Positions 8,094 through 14,328 of a stretch of DNA of 18,718 nt are shown here, piece after piece. The notes under the pieces are model-generated. The model did not search any database. It worked only from the letters and a program-made list of their open reading frames with translations, and had not been told where the DNA came from. The translations under genes and the position numbers were made by a program. The stretch is taken from the NCBI GenBank assembly GCA_964482585.1, contig CAYZYO010000041.1:1-18718 (forward strand). Direction: 5' to 3'. This DNA comes from CAYZYO01 sp964482585 (GTDB lineage Bacteria > Bacillota > Syntrophomonadia > Syntrophomonadales > Syntrophomonadaceae). Every line of letters begins with the position of its first letter. Within the stretch, counting starts at the first letter, position 1.

Positions 8094-9818
8094 TTAACCA
8101 ATTTTTAAGCTGCGCATACGATTTATAGTACTGACCAGTTCGTATTTTCGGGGTAGAGCTAATTCTCCCGGGTGTTTTCCAGGTTTAACCGGGGATATTA
8201 TTTCTAAATCTTTCATTATATCCGCATAAACTAGTTCCAGTATTTCACTTAAGGTGCGTTTCCCGTTTACATACCTGGTTAAATAACGCAGACATTCTGC
8301 TATCGCCCTGGTCTGGCTGTTATCTATTAACTGTTCAACCGCCTGCAGTTCAATCGTCATTTTGCCTAATAGAACAGTATTAAGCCCCTTGACACTAACT
8401 TTGGCCCTTTCCCTTTTTAGCATGTGGAAACTTTCCTCTTTTACTATTCTTCCTTTATCAGGGTAAAATTCACCCCCGGTTTCTATACTCCGGCCGCTCT
8501 TAATCTCCCGGGCCACCTCACGGGCTTTTTCAGTCACGTCAAACACCTTATAAGAATCCATCATAATAACCTTATCGGCTACATCAAGATAGTCACCGGC
8601 ACCACCAATAACCAGAACTGTAGAAACATCATTATTAGTAAACAGCGGTTTTATCCGATCAATGAACGGTGTTATAGGTTCTTTATTCTTATGTACCAAT
8701 CTCTGCATCCTGGCATCTCGAATCATAAAATTAGTAGCACTTGTATCCTCATCCAAAAGCAGCATCCTGGAGCCAGCTTCAATCGCTTCTACTATGTTAG
8801 CAGCTTGAGAGGTGCTTCCGCTCGCGTTTACACTGGAAAATTCAGAGGTTACCAACCCCAAAGGTAGGTTGTCAATAAAATATCTTATGTCAACCTTTTG
8901 CACTGCCCTGCCATCTTCGGCTCTTATTTTTACCGCATCTGGTACCGTAATTACCCACTCCCGGCCGTCTCCCGGGATATGATTATATACTCCTTTTTCA
9001 ATAGCCTTTAACAAGGTAGTTTTTCCGTGGTAGCCTCCACCAACTATCAGGTTTATGCCCTTAAAAATACCCATTCCTTTTATTCTACCGTGATGAAGGG
9101 TGTTAAATTCAACTTCCATGCTTGCAGGGCTTTGGAATTTAACTGCCAGTTTTTCTTCCAGCGGTATATCACTATTACCGCTCTTTCGAGGAAGAATCGA
9201 GTTATTCCCGATAAAAGCTATAAGTCCTAACTTCTTAAGCTGATTGCGAACTATTTCCTGATCTTCATAGAGAAAAACGCTTTTTTGTAATCTGTTTTCA
9301 TCTAGTTTGTCAAAATATAAAGATGATTGTGCAATTCCTGGGATATGATTACATAATATTTTCGCTGCTTCCCTGCCCTTAATCCGTCGACCGGCTGCTG
9401 GCAGCCCAACTGACATCCTGGCTTCAATATAATCAGCTGTGATTTTTACTGCTGTTCTTTTTAACACTTCCTGTCTGCCGGCATCAATATATAACCTGCC
9501 GCTCTTACCGGTCCCATTTACTATGCCACCTAGTTTTTGTATTTCTCCTTTTATTATGCGGGCAATTACATCTTCAAGTGCTGTAATCCTAATACCCTCA
9601 TATAAATATTTGGGGAAGCCAGCCTTTTGCATCGGCACTCGTATTCTAATTTTAGTAGGTGGAGCAAATGGATCTGCTTGGACATGATCAATAAATAGGA
9701 TGCAGCTTTCACAATCAAAGCTGTTTTCTATTCTCTTATAGGCTTTATATCCAGCACCATTAATCTCTTCAAGAATCCTGGTCAGTTTTTCTGCCATAAG
9801 CACTTGTTTGTCCCCCAC
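8094..9818 (-). CDS. ABC-class predicted ATPase (PF09818/COG3044)
   Basis: 574 residues from the longest start. The central ATPase core has a Walker A GGGYHGKTTLL (260-270), a signature-like SGSTSQAANIVEA (333-345), a Walker B MLLLDEDTSA (352-361) and a switch-like VLVIGGAGDYLD (401-412). No transmembrane helices are seen, and the family is considered a stand-alone ABC-class ATPase of unknown function. The start is uncertain. The GTG at 9818 has no good ribosome binding site; an ATG at 9797 (residue 8) or a GTG at 9803 (residue 6) lie downstream of a GGGGG stretch and may be used instead, giving 567 or 569 residues. It follows ddl at 232 bp with a hairpin between them, so it may be a separate transcript. 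Confidence 0.88.
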   Translation of the reverse strand: MGDKQVLMAEKLTRILEEINGAGYKAYKRIENSFDCESCILFIDHVQADPFAPPTKIRIRVPMQKAGFPKYLYEGIRITALEDVIARIIKGEIQKLGGIVNGTGKSGRLYIDAGRQEVLKRTAVKITADYIEARMSVGLPAAGRRIKGREAAKILCNHIPGIAQSSLYFDKLDENRLQKSVFLYEDQEIVRNQLKKLGLIAFIGNNSILPRKSGNSDIPLEEKLAVKFQSPASMEVEFNTLHHGRIKGMGIFKGINLIVGGGYHGKTTLLKAIEKGVYNHIPGDGREWVITVPDAVKIRAEDGRAVQKVDIRYFIDNLPLGLVTSEFSSVNASGSTSQAANIVEAIEAGSRMLLLDEDTSATNFMIRDARMQRLVHKNKEPITPFIDRIKPLFTNNDVSTVLVIGGAGDYLDVADKVIMMDSYKVFDVTEKAREVAREIKSGRSIETGGEFYPDKGRIVKEESFHMLKRERAKVSVKGLNTVLLGKMTIELQAVEQLIDNSQTRAIAECLRYLTRYVNGKRTLSEILELVYADIMKDLEIISPVKPGKHPGELALPRKYELVSTINRMRSLKIG

Positions 9819-9851
9819 ATCATACGTTTATATATTTCTGCGTTTATACAA

Positions 9852-9884
9852 ATAGCCTTAAGAGCAAATTCTTCTTAAGGCTAT
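9852..9884. promoter_or_regulatory. 11-bp-stem hairpin in the ddl/ATPase gap
   Basis: ATAGCCTTAAG at 9852-9862 pairs perfectly with CTTAAGGCTAT at 9874-9884 over an 11-nt loop. It lies between ddl and the ATPase gene on the minus strand. No long T-run follows on either side, so it may be a weak terminator, an mRNA-stabilising stem or a leader element. A second imperfect inverted repeat (GGCAGTTT/AAACTGCC) lies nearer the ddl stop at about 9997-10040. No gene is seen in 9819-10050. Confidence 0.5.
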
Positions 9885-10050
9885 CATATACAGCTTTTAA
9901 TCCTAGACTGGCTTTTTTTAACATCCTTATTATAACGAAAATACAGATTATAATCAAATTCTATGACTATTTTAACCAAATAATATTTCCCCGGGGCAGT
10001 TTTAGTTTCCGATTTATAGCCTAAACACGAAACTGCCAGGCATTTTTCAT

Positions 10051-10980
10051 TTAACCTTCTATGGCTAATTTCAATATCCGGTCAACTAATTCAACAAAAC
10101 TGATCCCATCAGCTCTAGCAGCATCTGGCACCAGGCTCATCTCAGTCATTCCTGGTATGGTATTAATCTCTAAGACATATGGTCTATCCTCTTTATCTAC
10201 TATAAAATCGATTCTGGCATATCCCCGGCAGCCGATACTTTTATATACCTGAGAAGCGATCTGCATTACTCTCTGCCTGATATTATCGTTTATCCTGGCT
10301 GGTATAATATGGGCACACATTCCCTTGGTATATTTTGACTCATAATCATAAAATTCATTTTCCGAGGTGATTTCTATAATTGGAAGCACATGTGGTTCAT
10401 TATTACCAACTACTGCCGCAGTCAATTCAATCCCGTCAATAAATTTCTCCACCAGTATTTCGCTATCAAACTCAAAAGCCTTTTTAAGGGCACCTAATAT
10501 ATCCTCTTCTTTTCTAACAATAAATACCCCTATACTTGATCCCTGGGTAGATGCTTTAACAACCATGGGAAGCCCAATAGTACTTAACAACCATTCGGTA
10601 TTTTTAGATCCATTATTAAAAATTTCCTTATCTAGAATCACAAAATCGGAAGTTGGCATTCCTTCATAGCTAAGAAATTTTTTGGTCAGGATCTTATTCA
10701 TACCTATAGCACTTGCTGCTACTCCCGAACCTGTATAAGGAATACCCAGCAGATCTAAAAAGCCTTGTACAGTTCCATCTTCTCCATTTTTTCCATGCAG
10801 GGCAATAAATACAACATCTGGAGCAATATCTATTATTTTATTAATATTCTCTTTAGTAAAATCAAGGTCGTGGACATTATAGCCTGCTTCCTGTAAAGCA
10901 GTGTACACAGCTTTACCACTTCTTAATGAGACTTCTCTCTCTTCTGAAGTTCCTCCCCTTAACACCAGTACCTTTTTCAA
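10051..10980 (-). CDS. ddl: D-alanine--D-alanine ligase
   Basis: 309 residues, close to DdlB length. The enzyme ligates two D-Ala with ATP to make the dipeptide for peptidoglycan stems, in the cytoplasm. Conserved motifs: RGGTSEEREVSLRSG (8-22) with the substrate-binding Glu, ALHGKNGEDGTVQGFLD (59-75), IPYTGSGVAASAIGMNK (79-95), a lysine-containing ATP-grasp strand MVVKASTQGSSIGVF (138-152), and EINTIPGMTEMSLVPDAA near 272-289, the Mg2+ and omega-loop region. The start is a TTG preceded by GGCGGGTG about eight bases upstream; no better start exists. No mur gene flanks it, so it is an isolated housekeeping gene here. Confidence 0.95.
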   Translation of the reverse strand: MKKVLVLRGGTSEEREVSLRSGKAVYTALQEAGYNVHDLDFTKENINKIIDIAPDVVFIALHGKNGEDGTVQGFLDLLGIPYTGSGVAASAIGMNKILTKKFLSYEGMPTSDFVILDKEIFNNGSKNTEWLLSTIGLPMVVKASTQGSSIGVFIVRKEEDILGALKKAFEFDSEILVEKFIDGIELTAAVVGNNEPHVLPIIEITSENEFYDYESKYTKGMCAHIIPARINDNIRQRVMQIASQVYKSIGCRGYARIDFIVDKEDRPYVLEINTIPGMTEMSLVPDAARADGISFVELVDRILKLAIEG

Positions 10981-11424
10981 TTTCTTTCACCCGCCTTATT
11001 TCTTTTTAATGCAGTTTTTTCCTGTTAAATGAGTATTCTAAGGAATAATGGTATATAACCTTAAAATACAGTATAATTAACCTTTTGCCATTTAAATCAA
11101 TTACTAAACTAGATCCTTATCCTTTTATTAATACTTATACTAATTTATTAATCGGTTTTGTGCAAAAAATTTTCTATTTATTGCAGACGTTTCAATACTG
11201 ATAGTTTAGTTAATTTTTAACTTTTCTATGTTAAAGCACCTTCATACACACCTCCAGCTACACTCCTTTTTGGCAACATGTCATCTCCATGAATGCTGAT
11301 CCTGACTAAGCAAAGTACAAAAGCGACCTAAGATTATGATGCGATAAAACCATTTCCCTTAGTTACCTAAGGGTTCAAGAATATAATTCCTTTATTTTCC
11401 ATATATTTGATAGCAGGTGTAATC
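10981..11424. other. AT-rich intergenic stretch upstream of ddl, no gene recognised
   Basis: No open frame with a credible ribosome binding site and family signal is seen. It presumably holds the ddl promoter near its left end. A compact hairpin CCCTTAG-TTAC-CTAAGGG lies at 11356-11373 without a T-run. The minus strand of 11225-11340 is purine-rich (GGAGGTGTGT) and less AT-biased than its surroundings. It has several frames closed by stops, which could be the decayed remnant of an old gene, but I recognise nothing in it. Confidence 0.5.
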
Positions 11425-11453
11425 TTGACAGAACACTAGTTTGCCTATAGAAT
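11425..11453 (+). promoter_or_regulatory. Sigma-A-type promoter for the 35-residue membrane peptide
   Basis: TTGACA (11425-11430) is a perfect -35. TAGAAT (11448-11453) is a near-consensus -10 with exactly 17 bp spacing. The predicted start point near 11460 leaves about a 43-nt leader to the ATG at 11503. Confidence 0.75.
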
Positions 11454-11502
11454 AAATAAGAACACTTGTTCTGTTATTAATTTTGAAGGATGGTGGTATA
11501 CT

Positions 11503-11610
11503 ATGTTTACTGACTTTACTAAAAAGGATTTACTTCAAACATTTATAGGTTCTATTTTTCTAATCATTATAGTATATTTACTGGCATTTGGCGTATTATT
11601 AGTTTTTTAA
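11503..11610 (+). CDS. Small single-pass membrane peptide (35 aa), function unknown
   Basis: The frame encodes MFTDFTKKDLLQTF followed by a strongly hydrophobic tail from residue 15 to the end (IGSIFLIIIVYLLAFGVLLV, then F). That is one transmembrane helix with a short charged N terminus. A GGTGG at 11492-11496 precedes the ATG by six bases, and a near-perfect promoter lies at 11425-11453, which argues for real expression. I do not recognise the family. Possibilities are a membrane-regulator micropeptide, a sporulation small protein, or a type I toxin-like peptide; the last would usually come with an antisense RNA, which I could not demonstrate. It is followed immediately by a dispersed repeat rather than an obvious terminator. 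Confidence 0.6.
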   Translation: MFTDFTKKDLLQTFIGSIFLIIIVYLLAFGVLLVF

Positions 11611-11620
11611 ACTAACCCCT

Positions 11621-11875
11621 CATGCCCCAAGGACACAACCACTTATAAAAATAAAGAAGTAATGACCACGATGAATACAGATTTCGCACAGATTCACGCA
11701 GATTTTTTGGTATTTGTTTTGATAGGATATTGAACAATTATATATTTTACCTTTAACTCTGCAGTTAATCCCTAATTATATTGTGCCGTATCTTATATTG
11801 TACTTGTAGAGGCGACTTCAGTCGCCGGCCAGCCGCAACTCAGGGTGTCAAGGCGGTGACTCAAGTCGCCTCTAC
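11621..11875 (+). repeat. Dispersed intergenic repeat, direct copy (double-hairpin core 11806-11875)
   Basis: About 255 bp, matching the minus strand of 1-231 from end to end with small indels. The left part has an ACAGATTTCGCACAGATTCA run of ACAGATT-type motifs, and the right part is the 70-bp core. Core: GTAGAGGCGACTTCAGTCGC at the left, GGTGACTCAAGTCGCCTCTA at the right, and GGCCAGCCGCAACTCAGGGT between them. The core is found again at 17132-17201. No coding sequence is seen in 11876-12062; this stretch contains TATAAT at 12027-12032, which may serve the gcvH-like gene. Confidence 0.85.
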
Positions 11876-12062
11876 GATTCTATCCGGTTGCTGCGATTTT
11901 ACCAAAACGCTAGTTGTGGCCAACTTATCTAAGGTGACTGCATTTAAGAATTTATTATGCAACTAACTCCTCCTTTTGAAGAATTATATAAGCCATATAA
12001 GGCTTTATTTATAGAATTAATTAAGTTATAATTGGGTTAACTAAAATTTCCTTGAATGGGGG

Positions 12063-12461
12063 GTGTTTTCCATAGTAATATTAGATGATTTATTATATTC
12101 GCCTGAACATATTTGGGTTAGGGTTGATGAAGACCGGGCCTATATCGGCATTACTGATTTTGCTCAGCATTATATGAATGTAATAGTCTATATTGAACTA
12201 CCTGAGTTAGACGCCGAAGTGGAAACCGGTAGCCAGATTGGACAAATAGAACATATAAAAGGTGTTTCTGCTCTCTTCAGCCCGGTAGGTGGTACTATTG
12301 TTGAAGTCAATGAGGAAGTACAAGTTAATACTCAACTTTTGCAGGAAGATCCGTTTTCCAATCATATCGCGGTTATTTTAATGAATAATAAAGAAGACCT
12401 GAATAACTTATTAACCCCTGACGGTTATAAAATCCTGTGTGATGAAACCGAGCCAAACTAA
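12063..12461 (+). CDS. gcvH: GcvH-like lipoyl-domain protein, orphan, non-standard start
   Basis: Up to 132 residues. The fold matches the glycine cleavage H protein: YSPEHIWVRV (12-21), YIGITDFAQ (27-35), IVYIELPE (41-48), and IGQIEHIKGVSALFSPVGGT (59-78) with Lys66 as the expected lipoylation site and Glu63 three residues before it. H protein shuttles the methylamine intermediate in glycine cleavage; no gcvP, gcvT, lplA or hdr gene is nearby, so another lipoyl-carrier role is possible. The start is odd. The only canonical start in frame is a GTG (12063) embedded in the G-rich GGGGGGTG. The natural family start would be near the ATA at 12072, eight bases past that Shine-Dalgarno-like run. 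A stop at 12042-12044 limits any extension. Confidence 0.82.
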   Translation: MFSIVILDDLLYSPEHIWVRVDEDRAYIGITDFAQHYMNVIVYIELPELDAEVETGSQIGQIEHIKGVSALFSPVGGTIVEVNEEVQVNTQLLQEDPFSNHIAVILMNNKEDLNNLLTPDGYKILCDETEPN

Positions 12462-12466
12462 CCTTC

Positions 12467-12494
12467 AATGCCGGAGCTATTTTGCTCCGGCATT
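12467..12494. terminator. Bidirectional terminator hairpin between gcvH-like gene and the 381-aa gene
   Basis: AATGCCGGAGC pairs perfectly with GCTCCGGCATT (11 bp, 6-nt loop). It follows the gcvH-like stop by five bases and overlaps the stop codon of the convergent gene at 12477. Only short T-runs follow. Confidence 0.8.
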
Positions 12495-13622
12495 AGTTTG
12501 CATATATGTGTCAAATATATTATGAATATCGTAGCATGTCAGGCAGGTTTCAAGTATATCTTCCAATGATAGCATTGGAATAATAGTTTCTCTGATTTTT
12601 CTATAGCTTAAACGAAAAGCAACCTGCCTGGTTACTGCTCCATATCTCTCATCTATGGCAGAATCCCAATCAATATCTTTGATCATAACAGGTAACCATT
12701 TTAAAACATCTTTAAACTCATATCCGTCTCTGCTCATTTTTACTTTATTTATAAATTCATTAAATTTCTTTTGTACCGGCGAAAACATTTCATCGTTTTC
12801 ATCTAAGATGTCACGACTGCGATTAATCATATCTATAAGCATAGCAAAGTCTTCAAAATCGAGTACTTCTCCCAATGTATCTGTAAAATACCTGGAATAG
12901 ATATTATACCAAAAATTAAAATCGGTTTCTAAAGGTTCGTAAAAAAGAGAATCTTGAATTCTGGAAATATTTGGGTAAGTTAACAGGTGCTGCTGCCTGG
13001 AAATGATTATTATCCTTACAAATGTTTTTGCCCAGTAGAATATCTCGGTTATAACTAATAATTCCGCATTAATTATCGCTTTAATATCTAATTCTTCTTT
13101 AAGAAATAGATTATCTAAAAAGTTCCTGGTAAATAGTCTATTAACAGTTAAATCGCCATTTTTCATGGGAAACAGTAACCCTTTTAAAATTTTCTGATCG
13201 GCTTTAGGAACAATTAATTCCCTGCTGCTCAGTAGTCTATAATAGTCGGTCTTATTATCAAAATAGTTGTGTCTCTCAAAACACCTTAAAATAATATCTT
13301 TGATTACATTATTATTAAATGTATTTTGAAATCGGTTTATATTTTCTATTTTGTGGGAAACTTTAAAGATCTCTGACACTAAATCTACAAATAGTCGTTT
13401 AGTTTTAGGATACGGATTCCCCATGTACATAGTTTCAATAAATTTAAACCAATAACCAATGGTAATAAAATAATTTCCGCAGTACGGGTAAATATCTATT
13501 AGTTCTTTACGTAAAGCTTTATTTTCTTCGTCTTCATTTAGTTGTTTTTTACCAGATTGCTTTTTTATCGATATTGATTCACTGGTACTGGTTTCTTTAT
13601 TTTTCAAACTATTATAACTCAA
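12477..13622 (-). CDS. Hypothetical helical protein, unrecognised
   Basis: 381 residues. I do not recognise a family. The first 35 or so residues are polar and Lys/Ser/Glu-rich (SIKKQSGKKQLNEDEENK) and look disordered. The rest is rich in Leu, Ile, Phe and Asp/Glu with long amphipathic helices. There are no membrane helices, no signal peptide, no nucleotide-binding loop and no metal-binding cysteine cluster. A hydrophobic patch at about 196-210 (FYWAKTFVRIIIISR) is too broken for a clear membrane span. The start is a TTG with GAGGGA six bases upstream. It is monocistronic, ending in the shared terminator; upstream lies about 240 bp of AT-rich DNA without a recognisable gene. Base composition is lower in GC than its neighbours, so it may be lineage-specific or acquired. 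Confidence 0.7.
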   Translation of the reverse strand: MSYNSLKNKETSTSESISIKKQSGKKQLNEDEENKALRKELIDIYPYCGNYFITIGYWFKFIETMYMGNPYPKTKRLFVDLVSEIFKVSHKIENINRFQNTFNNNVIKDIILRCFERHNYFDNKTDYYRLLSSRELIVPKADQKILKGLLFPMKNGDLTVNRLFTRNFLDNLFLKEELDIKAIINAELLVITEIFYWAKTFVRIIIISRQQHLLTYPNISRIQDSLFYEPLETDFNFWYNIYSRYFTDTLGEVLDFEDFAMLIDMINRSRDILDENDEMFSPVQKKFNEFINKVKMSRDGYEFKDVLKWLPVMIKDIDWDSAIDERYGAVTRQVAFRLSYRKIRETIIPMLSLEDILETCLTCYDIHNIFDTYMQTNAGAK

Positions 13623-13862
13623 TAATCGTCCCTCAATCTATTTAATAAAGATTCTGCTTAATTAACGTTCTCATATCATTACAACTCTTATCCTATCCTC
13701 TATTTCTTATCTTTACCTGTATAATCAAAAATATCTAATGAATAATATGGGAAAATTAATTTATCTCTTTAATTACTATGAATTAACTGATACAGAATTA
13801 TAGTTAGGAATAAGTAATCTATTGGATAAACCTCTTTTAAGTAAATAAGGTTAGTAAAACCC

Positions 13863-13891
13863 TTGAACCCTTTACTCTTTTATGATAAAAT
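13863..13891 (+). promoter_or_regulatory. tRNA-Trp promoter
   Basis: TTGAAC (13863-13868) and TAAAAT (13886-13891) are separated by exactly 17 bp and lie 30 bp before the mature tRNA. This is a strong consensus for a stable-RNA promoter. The preceding stretch 13623-13862 is AT-rich and holds nothing recognisable. Confidence 0.75.
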
Positions 13892-13897
13892 CATTTT

Positions 13898-13916
13898 TGC
13901 TGAAGTCAATTCAGCA
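13898..13916 (+). promoter_or_regulatory. Leader hairpin at the predicted 5' end of the pre-tRNA
   Basis: TGCTGAA-GTCAA-TTCAGCA forms a perfect 7-bp stem with a 5-nt loop. The predicted transcription start (about 13898) coincides with its first base, so the precursor would begin with this stem and end five bases before the tRNA. It may influence RNase P processing or stability; that is inference. Confidence 0.55.
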
Positions 13917-13921
13917 TATTC

Positions 13922-13997
13922 AGGGGAGTAGCTCAATTGGCAGAGCATCGGTCTCCAAAACCGAGGGCTGGGGGTTCGAGACCTCTCTCCCCTGCCA
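13922..13997 (+). tRNA. tRNA-Trp (anticodon CCA), CCA end encoded
   Basis: 76 nt with a complete cloverleaf. Acceptor AGGGGAG pairs with CTCCCCT, D stem GCTC/GAGC, anticodon stem TCGGT/ACCGA around CTCCAAA (anticodon CCA), a five-base variable loop, and T arm GGGGG-TTCGAGA-CCTCT with two G-U pairs. Discriminator G and CCA (13995-13997) are encoded. It delivers tryptophan at UGG codons. It is a single gene with its own promoter and terminator, not part of a tRNA cluster or the common secE-nusG neighbourhood. Confidence 0.96.
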
Positions 13998-14011
13998 TAT
14001 GAAAACTAAGT

Positions 14012-14036
14012 AACCGTGGGGCTTTCTACGGTTTTT
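14012..14036 (+). terminator. Rho-independent terminator of tRNA-Trp
   Basis: AACCGT...ACGGTT forms the stem, extended by two weaker pairs, followed by TTTTT, then GC and a second TTTTT. It starts 14 nt after the tRNA CCA end. Confidence 0.75.
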
Positions 14037-14068
14037 GCTTTTTCTGTTTTTTGGGGTAAAATATGCTT

Positions 14069-14088
14069 TTAGTGGACAATTAGTGGAC
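14069..14088. repeat. Direct 9-bp repeats TTAGTGGAC
   Basis: TTAGTGGAC occurs at 14069-14077 and again at 14080-14088, an 11-bp period. They sit between the tRNA terminator and the second hairpin. Such paired short repeats beside a tRNA can be integrase or regulator binding sites, but no integrase gene or tRNA 3'-end duplication is visible. Confidence 0.5.
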
Positions 14089-14089
14089 C

Positions 14090-14136
14090 GGTGGTCAAAA
14101 GACACCTAAATAGGTGTTTATGACCACCTGTTTTTT
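14090..14136 (+). terminator. Second strong hairpin-plus-T-run downstream of tRNA-Trp
   Basis: GGTGGTCA pairs with TGACCACC, and the interior continues with GACACCTA/TAGGTGTT, giving a stem of about 16 bp with a small internal bulge. It is followed by TG and TTTTTT. Its form is a textbook terminator, yet nothing but the tRNA lies upstream on this strand. The remaining bases to 14254 hold no gene. Confidence 0.75.
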
Positions 14137-14254
14137 CCCTTTTTCCCAATAAAAAAAACATTTGCATTCCCTACGCATACTACAAAAACATATTATTACT
14201 AAGTACTCAACTGGCACAATCGTTAAAAACATTTAAAACAGGGAGAACCAAATT

Positions 14255-14303
14255 AAAAAAGAACATCCTTCTGCTTCCTCTACCAGGAAGCAGAAGAACG
14301 TTC
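14255..14303 (-). terminator. Terminator of the fumarase/PurL-like operon
   Basis: On the minus strand: a GAAC arm, then CTTCTGCTTCCT paired perfectly with AGGAAGCAGAAG over a five-base loop, a GTTC arm closing the outer stem across a 3x3 internal loop, then TTTTTT. It lies just after the stop at 14329. Confidence 0.92.
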
Positions 14304-14328
14304 CTGTATATTACCTATATATTAGCAT

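Noticed and set aside
8424..8867. Plus-strand 147-codon frame
   Set aside because: Lies wholly inside the ABC-class ATPase gene in antisense, has no Shine-Dalgarno and no domain signal.
9852..9884. Confident terminator for ddl
   Set aside because: The stem is good but lies about 170 bp past the ddl stop and lacks a T-run on the minus strand.
11221..11340. Minus-strand small gene or leader peptide with GGAGGTGTGT
   Set aside because: The frame opened after this site is only four codons, and other frames are closed by stops; no recognised protein or riboswitch.
11781..11966. Plus-strand 61-codon frame across the double-hairpin repeat
   Set aside because: Runs through the repeat core; cysteine/arginine-rich translation with no ribosome site, so not a gene.
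13920..14105. Minus-strand 61-codon frame
   Set aside because: It is the antisense reading of tRNA-Trp and its terminator; the SNPQPSVLETDALPIELLP-type peptide is a well-known spurious translation of tRNA complements.
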